Assembly: GCA_017114885.1 (NCBI GenBank)
Contig: WNLJ01000007.1
Location: forward strand, 1 to 38,498
Origin: Neisseriaceae bacterium PsAf
GTDB lineage: Bacteria; Pseudomonadota; Gammaproteobacteria; Burkholderiales; Neisseriaceae
Length of the DNA stretch: 38,498 nucleotides
Direction of reading: 5' to 3'
This document shows positions 38,182-38,498 of this stretch, in pieces. The number at the start of each line of letters is the position of its first letter. Positions within the stretch are counted from its first letter, which is position 1. Made by a program: the position numbers and the translations under genes. The notes below the pieces were generated by a model that was not told the DNA's origin, did no database searches, and worked only from the letters and a program-made list of their open reading frames with translations.

Positions 38182-38498
38182 TTATTTAATGATTAGATAA
38201 TCTTTATCATTTTTCCAAATGGGGTCATTACGATCGACTTTGACACACAGTTTGCCACCACAAGTATTGAATTGATATTGATCCAATGCTCTTTGTACTT
38301 CTACCGTATGTTGCGCTTGGCGAATTTCTTTCTTTTTAGCATACAGGTATAGTGAAGGGGCAGCTATCAGTATGGCTGCAATAATCACTGCAATCCCTAT
38401 GCCCCACATATAATGACGTTTGATTCGATTATCAATGTACTGGGTTGCTTGAATTTGTTTTTTGATATTAACTGTAGATTCTTCCATCAAGCGTTGGG
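38182..38498 (-). CDS. Unknown small membrane protein (5' end outside window)
   Basis: The frame is open to the window edge (codons before the ATG at 38487 read QRL), so the true start may lie beyond. Seen from that ATG it has a basic N-terminal stretch, one membrane helix (about WGIGIAVIIAAILIAAPSLY), a charged segment (AKKKEIRQAQHTVEVQRAL), a Cys pair CGGKLC and a C-terminus VDRNDPIWKN...YLIIK. Topology suggests that the C-terminal part is in the periplasm, where CGGKLC could form a disulfide. The C-terminus matches the gene end at 2-64. I do not recognise the family. Confidence 0.6.
   Translation of the reverse strand, partial: QRLMEESTVNIKKQIQATQYIDNRIKRHYMWGIGIAVIIAAILIAAPSLYLYAKKKEIRQAQHTVEVQRALDQYQFNTCGGKLCVKVDRNDPIWKNDKDYLIIK

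Overview
The window looks like chromosomal DNA of an AT-rich (roughly one-third GC by eye) betaproteobacterium of the family Neisseriaceae. The basis is protein resemblance from memory, not a search. HemO carries the block GWLYCAEGSNLGAAFL and the block GARHLAPHPDGRGKHW. UvrB, RluD (with its acidic N- and C-terminal extensions), BamD/ComL, L28 and the Cys-free L33 also read like Neisseria proteins. The genus cannot be named. No rRNA, tRNA, insertion sequence, integrase or CRISPR array was seen, and most genes are core genes.

Layout. 1-5074: the end of an unknown gene, then a leftward cluster prlC - pncA - a fused CoA-transferase/crotonase gene that is a pseudogene (one frameshift, one nonsense codon). 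5340-7118: two tandem DUF3298-type lipoproteins. 7115-10239 (leftward): a small membrane protein with a possible 5' frameshift, speG, a long Sel1-repeat protein and a small lipoprotein. 10447-13750: hemO, then uvrB-greB. 13801-15763: divergent bamD and rluD whose start codons overlap. 15875-20682: thrC and a CaCA antiporter, facing the carboxynorspermidine genes (decarboxylase then dehydrogenase). 20873-25265: pstSCAB-phoU. 25707-31644: an MtrCDE/AcrAB-TolC-type efflux operon without an adjacent regulator. 31830-32236: rpmB-rpmG. 32284-35436: three related secreted proteins built of C-x7-C pairs, one interrupted by an in-frame TGA exactly at a conserved Cys, with pncB between them. 35587-38065: trhP and tgt, overlapping. 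The window ends in a gene whose C-terminus is a paralogue of the fragment at position 2.

Working together: pncA and pncB give nicotinamide salvage to NAD. The decarboxylase/dehydrogenase pair makes spermidine by the carboxyspermidine route, while SpeG acetylates excess polyamine. The pst operon imports phosphate. trhP and tgt both modify tRNA wobble position 34. hemO frees iron from haem. The two clear broken genes, and a possible third, would fit ongoing gene decay in a host-associated lineage, which is an inference.

Most unusual items: the C-x7-C protein family with its TGA-at-Cys member, the decayed CoA-transferase/crotonase fusion, the shared CATG start of bamD/rluD, and the two paralogous gene ends at the window borders. 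I found no clear new defence or mobile system.
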